A DNA stretch of 64,000 nucleotides from Angiostrongylus vasorum (taxonomy: Eukaryota; Nematoda; Chromadorea; Rhabditida; Metastrongylidae). This document shows positions 53,991 to 64,000 of the stretch, piece after piece; within the stretch, counting starts at the first letter, position 1, and every line of letters starts with the position of its first letter. The notes beneath the pieces were generated by a model. It was not told the origin of the DNA, made no database searches, and saw nothing but the letters and a program-made list of their open reading frames with translations. The position numbers were made by a program, and so were the translations under genes. The stretch is from the NCBI GenBank assembly GCA_018806985.1, contig JADANN010000409.1, positions 620,001 through 684,000 on the forward strand, written 5' to 3'.

Positions 53991-55195
53991 GATATCTATT
54001 ACGACGTTTTCGACAACTGCACTCTCCCTTCTGCATTCCACCTCAGACGGTCGTATCAGGAGGAGCTTCCACTTCCAAATCCGACATGCCATTTCGCTGG
54101 CAACAAGCCTGTGGGATCCGCACTCGACAGTAGATGCAAACGTCTTATAAACTTAACCGCCACTATTCATCAGTACGCTGGCTCATCTTTTCATGTGATA
54201 CTGATAGGAATCAACTGAGTCATGTTGTTTAACAAAAACGCAGAATCATAAAACATCGGCAACAATGTTCCAATCTGCCTGCTCTTCGTCTTCCACTTGA
54301 ACCGTTCACAACAGGATTGAACGAATACTCTGTGAAGGTAATGCATGATTTCAAAACAGTGTACTACGATGCACTGCATCCACACAATTACGAGATTCAC
54401 AAAAATGTCGCGAGAGTATTTTCATTGTCTTAGGGAGCGGTTCTAAAGTTAACGGTTTCAAGCGGTTTTCGTCGTGGACAATTCTACTGCTATATCATCA
54501 TCGATGTATAGGAAAGAGCATAGGAAAGATGTAAAGGAAAGAAAAAGAAGAAAAAGAAAGAGGACAAAAGCAAGAAAATGTCACGTCCCGAAATTTATTC
54601 AACGACACTTTCGATAACGTTATGCCAAAATATGAATGGCACAGCGTGTATGAAAAAAGCTGACGGCTAGCAGGAATATCTCTTTCGTTTCACTGGAAAC
54701 GACGTCCTCAGTAGCACCACATTCTTGTCAGGTGGAAAAAAATTTTACTCGACTTCTAGCACGCATATGTTAAAAGACCAGTCTATGATTGCAAAGGGAG
54801 AATTGTTAATGAAGGATTGATTTTCTCAGGACAACGTGAAATGAAGGGAAAGAAAAAAAAATCTGAAAAAGTAACGAAGTTGATGAAATCAGGAGGCGAA
54901 TTATGTCTAATGAGATTTAACCGCTCACCGCTCATTCATGAAGTAATAAATTATTGGATTGAACACAGTTGATGACATACCCAACCAGTAGATATTTATG
55001 TAGATGTAAAGGCCAGTCTGAAATCGAATAGTTACGTAATATAAGCTAAAGGCTAAAAGATAGCTAAAAAGGTTGAAAAAAAACTGGTAAAAAAATATTT
55101 GTTAGCTGAAATATTTGCTTTATGACTTTTATATGACCTTGTGATTTTTTTACATTTTTGGACTTATTTCATTTATTTTATCTATCTATTTTATG
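53991..55195. other. Intergenic sequence, no gene found
   Basis: Includes a purine-rich tract at about 54535-54575. No coding or repeat signal I can support. Confidence 0.35.
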
Positions 55196-55460
55196 GGCGC
55201 GTGTGGCGCAGTGGTTGGAGACGCCACTGCGACACACACGTGGAATCTATTCCCGCGCCCATGGCCCACCAAGCTTTCCATCACTCCGGGGTCGGCAAAT
55301 TGGTACCAAACTTGTCTGGGAGGATAGCATCACTGGCTCGATACATCGGTAGGCCACCACGAGTCATTGTAATGGCCAGATAAGCATTCAATCACCTCCA
55401 ACGATACTTAATGAAGTCGAATGCATGGCGCATCCCTCAGGGATTGATCAACGATTGACC
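55196..55460 (+). repeat. S1 SINE, full length
   Basis: GGGCGCGTGTGGCGCAGTGG head, TCACTCCGGGGTCGGCAAAT body and a GCATCCCTCAGGGATTGATC tail. One of the least diverged copies. Confidence 0.9.
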
Positions 55461-56043
55461 GTTTATTTTAATTTAATATTTTATTTTGTTAATATTTCAT
55501 GAAATATTCATAGATAGGAAATGCAAAAAATATGTCCTATGCTATGATTGCTTAGTTACTTGCACCGTTGCAGAAGTAACTAAAGCTTAGTATGTAGGAT
55601 TAAAAAAAAGTATTTGCAGGAGAAGTTGACCACGTCAGTAGAATGCTATGGAAATAGAGTTTGCAGATCGAAATCATTCGTAAAATTTTGCAAAGACGAC
55701 ATAAGGGCCAGTATGCCGAGTCCGAAATCCTCTGCAACTTCCTCGTGGGATTCGCCTATGGCACGAAGACACCTTACTTTCATACTTGGATAATTGTACA
55801 TTAACACTTGATATAAATCATTCAATGATGTTAACGGGCAAAATATCAACGAAGTTCCGAGAGATGTACGGAGAAAAATGAAATCGCGAAAAAGCGGATG
55901 TAAAGAATTAATCTCCTCGACTTGATGAAAAAAGTTGAGTTTAAGCTGGGCCTGTTACCAAAACTATTAGGTTTTCCATAAATTAATGATCGATTGCAAC
56001 CTATAACTTCAAAGTGGCATATCTTAGCTTTGAGCAAGCTTTA

Positions 56044-56440
56044 TTACTTACTTACTTGGATAATTGGATGGCCAGTCCTCACCGGTTGAACTGGCGCCAC
56101 GACAATTCCCATGGTTTCAAAGTTTTGCTGGTTTAACCACTGAGTCCTTGGAGTTGCGAGGTCAGCCGGGCCAAAGTGTGCCACAGGTCCTCATCACCAC
56201 ACGCAGTCGCCCTCCTTGTGCATCAGAGCGGGATTTGCCACCATGCGACTAGTTTGATACCAGGATAGTAGTGGATCTTGGTATTGGTTTACTATTGGCT
56301 GGGCTTCCTGGTGGAAACGCCGGACTCCTTCTTGGCTTTGGAGACCCTGTTGAGATGATGATTGTCCCGCTGTACATCGCACCCCCAATACCCAGATACA
56401 CCTGCCAACCGCGATGGGGCGGTAAACTATTGGAAGAAAT
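56044..56440 (-). repeat. R4 repeat, full length, reverse orientation
   Basis: Starts with a TTACTTACTTACTTGG terminal unit, then TGGATGGCCAGTCCTCACC, and ends with the complement of the 5' end, CGCGATGGGGCGGTAAAC. Confidence 0.85.
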
Positions 56441-56539
56441 AAGCTTTATTAGTCGAAATGTAGCTAGCAAAATCTAAACATCTTTATTAACGAAAGACAA
56501 GCTCATCTATACCACGTGCTTAGAGTACTGGACTTCTAG

Positions 56540-57610
56540 AGATGATAAAGTTGTTGAAGGCAGTTTCGGTGTTCGCTTGGTGTCCGAGGTTTTTCTTGCA
56601 CAGGAAGTTGTCGAGGTATTTGAAGAAGCGATCATCGGTAGGCCAGAGGTCTGGCGAGTATGGTGGATGACGGAGAATTTCGTAGACCAGCTCGTTCAAC
56701 TTTTGCAGCGTCGGAAATGCGACGGAGTGCTGTTGTGGAGAAAGATTGACTTCTCTCTGATGATCAATGCAGACCGCATTTGTTGAAGTTTTTATGAATT
56801 TTGTCGCTACTTCTCCATCGTCATCATTTCTCCCAGATTAGAAAGTTGCTACGGATTATACCAGCGATAAACCACCAAAAAGTTAGCGTGACCTTCTCGT
56901 GGTGTGATTTCACCTTTGGGAAGTGCTGTATAACTTTGTCGCTATCCAATCACTAAGTCTTCGGATATCATATGGGACCCATTTCTCGTCAAATGTCACA
57001 ATTCTTTAAAGAATCGTGTTGTTTTTGTTGCACAGAAGAAGCGCCAACGACACTTCAAAGTGGTGATTTCTTTGATTATCATCCAAATTGTGCGGGATCC
57101 ATTTGTCGGGCTCTTTCGACTTTCCGTTTGTCTTTACATACTTTGAAGCAGTTCAAGTGGTTGCACTGAGATCTTCTGCAGAATCTCTCGAACAACTTTT
57201 CATGTATCTTGCGTCTTCTACCATATCCTTAATTCATTCCAACGAAGCTGAGATATTTGCAAAACTCTGGACCGCAGGTGCCTATGTTGGGGAACGAACG
57301 CGCTATTGTCCTTTCCGGGGAGTAACGCGTTCACCACCACACCATGCGGGTCCTTCGTTTCGCCTGTCTCTCAGCTAGTTCTATCCTTAATTCATTGTCC
57401 TCAAAAGCAGCAAGACGTCAGCGACCTCCCATATTTTCAAGATGGAATTCTCTACGACGAAATGGTCTGAACGGACGATGCACCTTGCGTTCATTACACT
57501 TCCTTAGACATGTAAGGCATTAATGTTTCACGCCGTCTGTGGTATCTACTTCCGAGATTGAATCGGTGGAAATATTAGGTTGCCCGGGAATTAAATTCCG
57601 ATTTTTGATT
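56540..57610 (-). mobile_element. Degenerate mariner transposase, interrupted by an S3 SINE
   Basis: - strand reading gives YSPDLWPTDDRFFKYLDNFL near 56640 (third catalytic Asp region) with LQKLNELVYEILRHPP before it, and KVTLTFWWFIAGIIRSNFL near 56850. The N-terminal end lies at the right, where TTAGGTTGCCCGGGAATT near 57580 looks like a mariner terminal repeat. The opposite terminus was not found. Frame changes are frequent. Confidence 0.78.
57239..57381 (-). repeat. S3 SINE with perfect 15-bp target-site duplication
   Basis: TATCCTTAATTCATT at 57224-57238 recurs at 57382-57396. The 143-bp insert starts CCAACGAAGCTGAGATATTT and ends TCTCTCAGCTAGTTC. It lies inside a mariner copy, which dates the SINE as younger. 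Confidence 0.93.
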
Positions 57611-57861
57611 CCGTTTCTCTTGAAAAAAAATTCTCTATAAACTGTGCTATGTTTTTGAGAGATTTCAAATGTTAGAATTTTCAAAAATGTCAAAACGACA
57701 ACGTTGACATTTCTATGTTTAGGAACTCAACTTTAATTCTGCTGCAGCTGAGTAGATTGAAAGAGTTAAGGGAGCAAAAACCCCATGGCCTGGTTCAAAC
57801 TTATTATCTAACAATCGGATTGAAAGCTTCTCCGAATAATAAAATTTATCACGCACGATTA

Positions 57862-58132
57862 TGGCAGGTGTAACGCAATGGCTAAACGTATCCTCCAATG
57901 CACATAAGGTCATTGGTTCAACCTAACGCCCCCGGATCTATCTAGCCCTCCGTCCTTCAATGGTCGGTAAATTGGTACGAGATTTGTCTGAGAGGATTAA
58001 CACACTGACTTTACACATTGCTAAACTAACACAAGTCATTATATAGGTTAAATATGCATTCAGTCATCGCTACGATGGTCGATGAACTCAAAAGCGTGGT
58101 GCATCCGTTAGGGATTAATCAACGCCGAATAC
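57862..58132 (+). repeat. S1 SINE, diverged
   Basis: Head GGCAGGTGTAACGCAATGGC and B-box-like TTGGTTCAACC. The tail keeps AGGGATTAATCAACGCCG. Confidence 0.75.
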
Positions 58133-59412
58133 TTCCTTTCCTAGCACTCAATGCAATTTCTCAAGAAAAAATTTGTTGTGCTTGTTGGCATATGAAGAAC
58201 GCATAACGGACAATTTCACGAAGAGGCTAATCTATCTCCTATATCCTTAACTTCAATGTTTTTATAGTGTTGAACTTTACAGCCACCCTCATCGATGTTA
58301 TTTCATAGTGATAATGATCCACGTACCACCTCATTGCAGTGCCATTTACATTAATTCGTGCACATCACGAAAAATCTAAAATCCCCCATTGAGCAGTAGC
58401 GCTGATGAAGTAACTGGTGAACTACAACTAATAGACTAGTCATCGGAAAATGAGGGATTTAGATAGAGGAACTCCATTAACTATATCCTTTGTTTATTAA
58501 AATTTAAAAAGAGTCGTTGAAGAGAGGATAAGGTAAAACTGAAAAACTCGTTCGATTCTGACACCACCATACTTGACTTGCACCATTTCGCTTCGTTCTC
58601 TTAGCAAAGTTCACGCTGATCTGCTTCTTCTGTATAACCACACCTTCCTGCGGTTCTCGATATTCAATGAATGTCCAGGGCACAAGTACGAGGTAGTCAC
58701 AGCGACCGAAGGATCATCCACTTCGATTTGTTCATGGTAGCACCATGGTTGCTTCTGGGTTTTCGGCCTATTTATGCGCAGTGTTGTCTCTTCTTCTTCG
58801 TTCTTCATGGCTCATCGTTCCTGTTTTGCTGGGATTTCTCAAAAAGATGACGATGTCATCGAAAAAAATTATGACTTGCTACCAATGCTTGTGTTCGATG
58901 AGATGCTGTCCATGCTAACATGCTGAAGACAGTACCTTATTTCACTGATAAGCTAACACGCGGTTGTTATGCAACTTTTGTTCGGTCGGCGTTTCGACGC
59001 CTTCGTCTTCCGCAGAGCCGATAATTCGAGTCGATGGTCCATAGTTGTTCGTCTTCATATCGAATAGAATCCTCTTCAGTGGAATACCGCTCGAATGAGC
59101 AACTTCACCTGGGGGTGACAGTCGACAGTTGATGTCATTCCTGCATAATTTCACCAGCATAGCTTTCACTGGTGTTGAAAAAATTACTGGTTAGAGTTTT
59201 CCATTGTACCGTGTTTGATAATGTGTAGTTCTTTTTGGCCAATGTAGAGAAATAGTCGAAAATTTTGAACGAAAAAAAAAGGAATGAGAAAAGCGAAAAA
59301 AATAAATAATAGCAATCATTTTAGCCTTTGAATAAGCACTTTAGTGTTTAATTATTCTTACTATTCAGTATACATACATGTGGATATATGCATATATCTA
59401 TTTATTTATTTA

Positions 59413-59502
<90 letters not shown>

Positions 59503-60072
59503 TATATGTGTGTATACGTGCCATCCAGGTCTTCAAGTATTCAAGTATTACTCCTATAGAGGTCACATAGTCCTGCAAGTGCTAAAGCAATGAACCTTTC
59601 AGCAAATGTCTCTTATTGGCGTTCATTACTGAAGAAACGACATTGCAAATGATCTTTTATGCTATTCGATCTATGATAATGAACAAAGACTGGCGAATAG
59701 TATAACCACTTATAAGCCAACCGCATGGAACTGAAGCTGCCTGAGTGACTAATGATTTATTTTTTAGTTGTCGTACTTAACTTGAGTGACATTATTCAGC
59801 AACCACTGCGGTATATTATATATGATGAACTACGAAAGGAAGGACTTCAGTAGTCGATAAGACGCCCCCCAATCTGAACAACACTACTCAGCAACCACTG
59901 TGATATATTACATATGATGAAGTGAGTAAAAGAATCGGTATACACGAAAATCTTGACGAGAATGTCCAATATCTAAGTACTTCCAATATCAAGCTCAAAA
60001 TGGTTTTCAGATGTAACGTGTAAGAATGTGAATGAGCTTCATATGAAGTATGACAGCCATAAAAAAGCGCTA
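58133..60072. other. Intergenic sequence with foldback fragment and microsatellite
   Basis: GGTCGGCGTTTCGACGCCTTC with AGAGCCGATAATTCGAGTCG at 58945-59060 is an F1 left arm. The - strand frame 58611-58808 has no recognised motif. Confidence 0.4.
59399..59500. repeat. (TTTA)n followed by (TA)n microsatellite
   Basis: About six TTTA units run into roughly 38 uninterrupted TA units. Open frames through it are artefacts of the repeat. Confidence 0.95.
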
Positions 60073-60332
60073 AAAGCTTTCGGTGTGATCAACGCCTTTG
60101 GGATGCGCCGTGCATTCGACTTCACTAAGCAACGTTTGGAGGTGACTGAATGCATATCCAGCCTTTACAATGACCTACCGATCTATCGAGTCAGTGCTGC
60201 TATCCTCCCGGACAAGTCTGGCACCAATTTGCCGACCCTGGAGGGATGGAAGGCTTGGTGAGCCAGGGGGCGCGGAAATCGATCTCATGTGTACTCCAAG
60301 GCGCCTCCGATCACTGCGCCACACGCCCCCCT
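60073..60332 (-). repeat. S1 SINE, reverse orientation
   Basis: Tail complement GGGATGCGCCGTGCATTCG at the left, body complement GCCGACCCTGGAGGGATGG, and head complement CACTGCGCCACACGCCCCC at the right. Confidence 0.88.
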
Positions 60333-60660
60333 TATGACGAGCATATGTGATATTATTCCTTGCAGTGAATATTGGAAATGATCAATGGCTGGGGTGATTC
60401 TATTTGTGGACGCTTCGAAATTCCAGCTTCACCATCTTTCTTAAACCAAGAGGCCCACAGTAGTCATCTATAAACTAGGTTCGATGACGAATCTTTTCGC
60501 TTCCGTAAGAAACGTTAAAAATGACCACGTGCCCAGACGTAAAACCAAGGCCTCTTCACATTCTTTTTCCTCAGTTTTTGCTACATGGATTACTATTATT
60601 TTTATGTATTATGTATCATTGAAACTCAATTCGTCCACAATATGGGAATCTCAAAAAACA

Positions 60661-61000
60661 CCCTCTTTGCGAGACTGTTCCCAGCCGATTGTCTTCTTTT
60701 CGGATGACATACTGCAGACCGCCCAGGATGAAGCGAATATAGGCCGAACTTCGGTGGCTATTCTTTCTGAATGTTGTTCTACTGCATCCACACTCTCAAC
60801 GACTCTTTTGCTCTTTGAAGATGAATATTATAGGTTAGCACTAATACAGATCGGTATCTTCCACGCGACATCAACAATTGAAACCCTCCGGCTAACTCTC
60901 TTACCCATAACTTTTTCGACAGCAGCAAACACTCGAGTTGGAAACGGTGCATCGAGGAACCCATTTTCTAGAATGCTACGAAGTCTTTGGAAGATATGCG
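60661..61000 (-). other. Coding-like stretch, possible two exons of an unknown gene
   Basis: The - strand reads HIFQRLRSILENGFLDAPFP and TRVFAAVEKVMGKRVSRRVS, followed after a possible short intron (acceptor CATCTTCAAAG) by SKRVVESVDAVEQHSERIAT and EVRPIFASSWAV. The + strand has a longer open frame (60484-61005, 173 codons) of less protein-like composition, so which strand codes is uncertain. Family not recognised. It may belong with the - strand receptor exon at 62441-62548. Confidence 0.28.
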
Positions 61001-61928
61001 ATTGAAATCAAGTAGTTTATCTGATCTCATGACTTAAGTGCCCTAGAAAAGGAAAAAAAAAGAAGAAGTGATCAAATCTCTGAGGAAGATTCCAGTTGTC
61101 TGTCATGAAGGGCTATCAGTGTGATCAGCGTCGACATCGACATCAAGAAGTTCATTAGGCCCACTGTTGTTTTTTCCTTCCCTCATCTTTGTCTCTCCAC
61201 TTTATCCTTACCTTTTCTTATGTTGCCCTTCTTTGTCAAAGCCACTCATTTATCTGCCCAGTGTACGCCCCTCATATTTCAAAAGCAACGTATCATTGCG
61301 ACTACTCACAGAAGTGCAATCGTCACTCAGGAAAAAACTCGGACTCCTGTCGACTTCTTCTGCACTAACTTTCTTTGTTGCGATTTCCGTGCTCAAAAAT
61401 TATTTTTTTCTCAAAAAAATGAAATAGATGCGAGCAGAGATAGACGCCGTTTTGTCCCTAGTTGCAGAGCGCTTAACTCTCTATCGTAGCAACATCGCTT
61501 CGACACCGTCGGTTTTGAGTGAACTGAGAACGAAAACAGGAGGAAACATGGTGAAAGCCAAATAGGATGTAATACTTCTTGCAAACAGCTGTAATTAATT
61601 GTCATTGCACAAAACCTCGATGGAAGGAGTCCGACTACAATACCCCTGGATCATACGAATTCCGGCCGAATCACTTCATGTATCACCTTCAGCTTAAGAA
61701 ATCTATGTGCTTTGCAGTAACCATCGAATACCTCGACAGACAGAAAAGCGCTTGCTAGGGAACTTCGATACTAGGGAAGGACAAAGGAAGGTTGCTAGCA
61801 TCTACACGAGTCAATCGACAAGCAATAGGCCAACATGGGTACGTGGTGTATCTGGCAACGTTTAGTTTCTTTTTTTTATAAAACAACCACTAACCACACC
61901 ACTGTTGCAGAGAACGGTATAGTGTATA

Positions 61929-62066
61929 ACCACAATGGTGCCGAGATATTTGCAAAACTCCGAACCGCTGCTGTCTTCGGTGGGAAGCGAACGCGCTATT
62001 ACCCTTTTCGAGGGGCTACGCGCTCAGCACCGCACCATATGGATCCTTCGTTTCGCCTGTCTCTCA
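61929..62066 (-). repeat. S3 SINE with 13-bp target-site duplication
   Basis: GGTATAGTGTATA at 61916-61928 recurs at 62067-62079. The 138-bp insert has ATGGTGCCGAGATATTTGC and GTTTCGCCTGTCTCTCA, the same ends as the copy at 57239-57381. Confidence 0.93.
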
Positions 62067-62440
62067 GGTATAGTGTATATTTATTGGTCTGTAGCAGACT
62101 ACAGTAAGATATTTGCGTATGGAACGAAATCGGACACTATCAAATCCAAAAATGAAATTTCCACTTACTTCACGTTGATTTCGAAGAGACTTCGTTTTAC
62201 AAAGAACGGAATGAGAGAACTACATGTCTGCCTCCCTACTACTTATAGGGGCTTGGATCTGTTTTAATGCACTGGTATTACGATATTTCCAGAAGCTCTT
62301 CCAAGCACCTTATCATAATCACCATGTGTGTAAGCTGGGATTCGGCACAGAAACGAGCAAATACGTCTATGTGACGCGACCATCTCCTAATTGATGTATA
62401 ATGCTACCAACAGAGGCTTTATACGAGTATGCAGACATAC

Positions 62441-62548
62441 CTTTCGATCTTCAGGAAGTGGTAGACTACTGCTCAGTAGAAAGTATGCGTTATATGGTAA
62501 CCAGACTATCATGAAAATGAACACCACAAGCGCCAACATGAAAGCGGC
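62441..62548 (-). CDS. Exon of a putative rhodopsin-type GPCR (helix 6)
   Basis: Between a CATTTCAG acceptor and a G|GTATGT donor, 36 codons read AAFMLALVVFIFMIVWLPYN and AYFLLSSSLPLPEDRK. The hydrophobic run with FxxxWLPYN is the signature of transmembrane helix 6 in class A receptors (usual FxxCWxPY; here Cys is Val), followed by a short extracellular loop. Many peptide and amine receptors have this form. No helix 7 with NPxxY was found downstream, and helices 1-5 were not found upstream within the window. So it is one exon of a larger gene, or an orphan. Confidence 0.55.
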
Positions 62549-62699
62549 CTGAAATGACCTACATATTATTTACGATTAATAAGAAGCAACTTATGAAATG
62601 AATACAAAAAAAGGCGAGAAAGAAAGAAGAATGGAAGAAAAAGGAAAGATGGAAGAACATGGTGAACGACAAATGTAAGAGGAAAAAGCGATGAAAGAA

Positions 62700-62984
62700 T
62701 GAAAGAAGAACGAGAAAGTGTTGGCTGTTTGGTTTTCTGTCTAAAACATTTTTATATCCTCTGATGAGATCCCCGAATGTGCTCCAGTCTTCATGATACT
62801 TCATGTTTTGGGATTCTGATTGCAAAATTACGCTGACAAGGTCCTTTACACTAATGCCACCCTCAAACAAAAACAAGCCGCTCCCACCTAGCCTAAAATA
62901 GTGGGAAAGCATCATGCGAAAGTAGTCAGACGTTGGTTGCTCATGAAAATTGTGAAGAATCGTCACGTGAAAGTGTTCAGCCAT
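62700..62984 (-). other. Open frame of unknown meaning
   Basis: The - strand reads MAEHFHVTILHNFHEQPTSD, YFRMMLSHYFRLGGSGLFLF and EGGISVKDLVSVILQSESQN, then low-complexity sequence. No family recognised and no clear splice sites. It could be an exon upstream of the receptor exon or chance. Confidence 0.25.
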
Positions 62985-63079
62985 AGATCACCTACCTAAT
63001 CTAGGTATCCGAATTGCCTTAAATGATATTTTGATTGCAGTTAACTAATATGTTTGCGTGCAGAACTAGCTTTTCTCTT

Positions 63080-63170
63080 TAGTAGGCTAACATAAGATTG
63101 TTATAAAAGTTCTATTCGGGTGACATTCCGATGGTTTATCCTTCTGCAGAGCCGGAAGCATTCGCCTTAG
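63080..63170. repeat. F1-like foldback arm fragment
   Basis: AGGCTAACATAAGATTGTTA, ATTCGGGTGACATTCCG and TTCTGCAGAGCCGGAAG resemble the F1 arm with many changes. Confidence 0.4.
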
Positions 63171-63569
63171 CTGTCCACAGCCATTCTTGTGATGTGAGTT
63201 TTCATGGTGGCATCGAACGAAATTTGCGCACTTGATGGGGTCCATTTACGTGAGTCTATCAATAAAAAAGACACTTACTATACCGATGTCAAATACATGT
63301 AGGTTTACAAAGAATTAGTTCATCTCCTAAGAGGTCACTTCCAGCGTGCCGTTACTTTTATCCATTAATTCCGTTGCATTGTAACGAACGGCGCCTATAA
63401 CTTTTTTGATATTTTCTCTATCCATCCCATTAATATATGAATGTTAGGTGAGAGCGGTATTCCTGAAATCCCAAGACATCTGTGCAGTTGGAAATTTCTC
63501 CAAGTGCCAGCTCGCGTGCTATAGACGGTCATTTGTCGTCTTGTGTTCGAGCGCCTTTCGGAATAGCGA

Positions 63570-63650
63570 CAATTCGTGGTGTTGGTTTACTCTTCGTTGA
63601 ACATCCGGATGGAAATGTCAATGGCCTTCTCACTCTGTTAAGTGTTAGAG
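63570..63650 (-). repeat. R4 fragment
   Basis: GGTGTTGGTTTACTCTTCG and GGATGGAAATGTCAATGGCC match the complement of the R4 middle (compare 12860-12900). Confidence 0.5.
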
Positions 63651-64000
63651 CACAAGATGAAAAGGAAACTTTTGGAAAAAAAATGATTCGGAACACGATT
63701 TAGTCCGATCATCTTGAGAGACTGGATTATTAACGGCTATACGACTTTTGATGAATGGATTCTCTGTGGCGCTATCGTTTTACCCCAGCCATCTAACCAA
63801 ATCATTCACAAAAAAGCAAAGCATAATGAAAGACGATCTAAAAAATAACTTGACGAAACAATCAGGAAAAAAAAGTAAACAAACGCAATGAAGACGGTCT
63901 ATTGAATTTTCGTTTACACTGACGGGCGATTCCGTTTTTATGTGACAATCTTCAAGTCGTCTTGAGAGAGAAACGTCAACCCTTTGACAATTTTTGGAGT

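Noticed and set aside
59344..59593. Open frames rich in Ile-Tyr
   Set aside because: Translation of the (TTTA)n/(TA)n microsatellite.

Overview
This is eukaryotic DNA, most likely from a nematode and probably a strongylid (clade V, hookworm-like) worm. The points in favour are TTTTCAG-type 3' splice sites, small exons split by long repeat-filled introns, an SH2-tyrosine kinase of the type expanded in nematodes, and LINE, SINE and mariner debris. The genus is inference. Bacterial features such as operons, ribosome binding sites or CRISPR are absent.

Three genes can be rebuilt exon by exon with consistent splice phase, all on the + strand: a PHYHD1-type phytanoyl-CoA dioxygenase domain protein (6646-14293, 7 exons, 286 aa), a TRABD-type TraB/GxxH-motif protein (29834-34492, 13 exons including two micro-exons, 462 aa), and a UFM1-specific protease 2 (UFSP2, ODR-8 type; 44088-51556, 11 exons, 511 aa). 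On the - strand, 16136-23510 holds an SH2 plus tyrosine-kinase gene of the FER/SPE-8 type with five apparent one-base frame disruptions; it is probably a pseudogene. At the left, + strand exons at 634-715, 3771-3916, 4145-4299 and 5848-6021 look coding but were not identified. At the right, a - strand exon (62441-62548) encodes what looks like transmembrane helix 6 of a rhodopsin-type GPCR.

Most remaining sequence is repetitive. I see: S1, a tRNA-derived SINE of about 275 bp with about 20 copies; S2, a second tRNA-headed SINE that shares S1's middle module; S3, a short tRNA-derived SINE with clear target-site duplications; R4, a repeat of about 390 bp ending in TACTTGA-type units; foldback (palindromic) elements F1 and F2; three degenerate mariner copies, one holding a foldback that itself holds an S3; and RTE-type LINE fragments. 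Family names S1-S3, R4 and F1/F2 are labels made for this report.

The three intact genes act in unrelated processes (2-oxoglutarate-dependent oxidation, membrane-associated TraB function, UFM1 maturation), and nothing suggests they work as a system. I found no convincing new multi-gene system. The points most worth a second look are the broken kinase, the shared-module SINEs, the triply nested transposon, the TRABD micro-exons and the unidentified exons at both ends.
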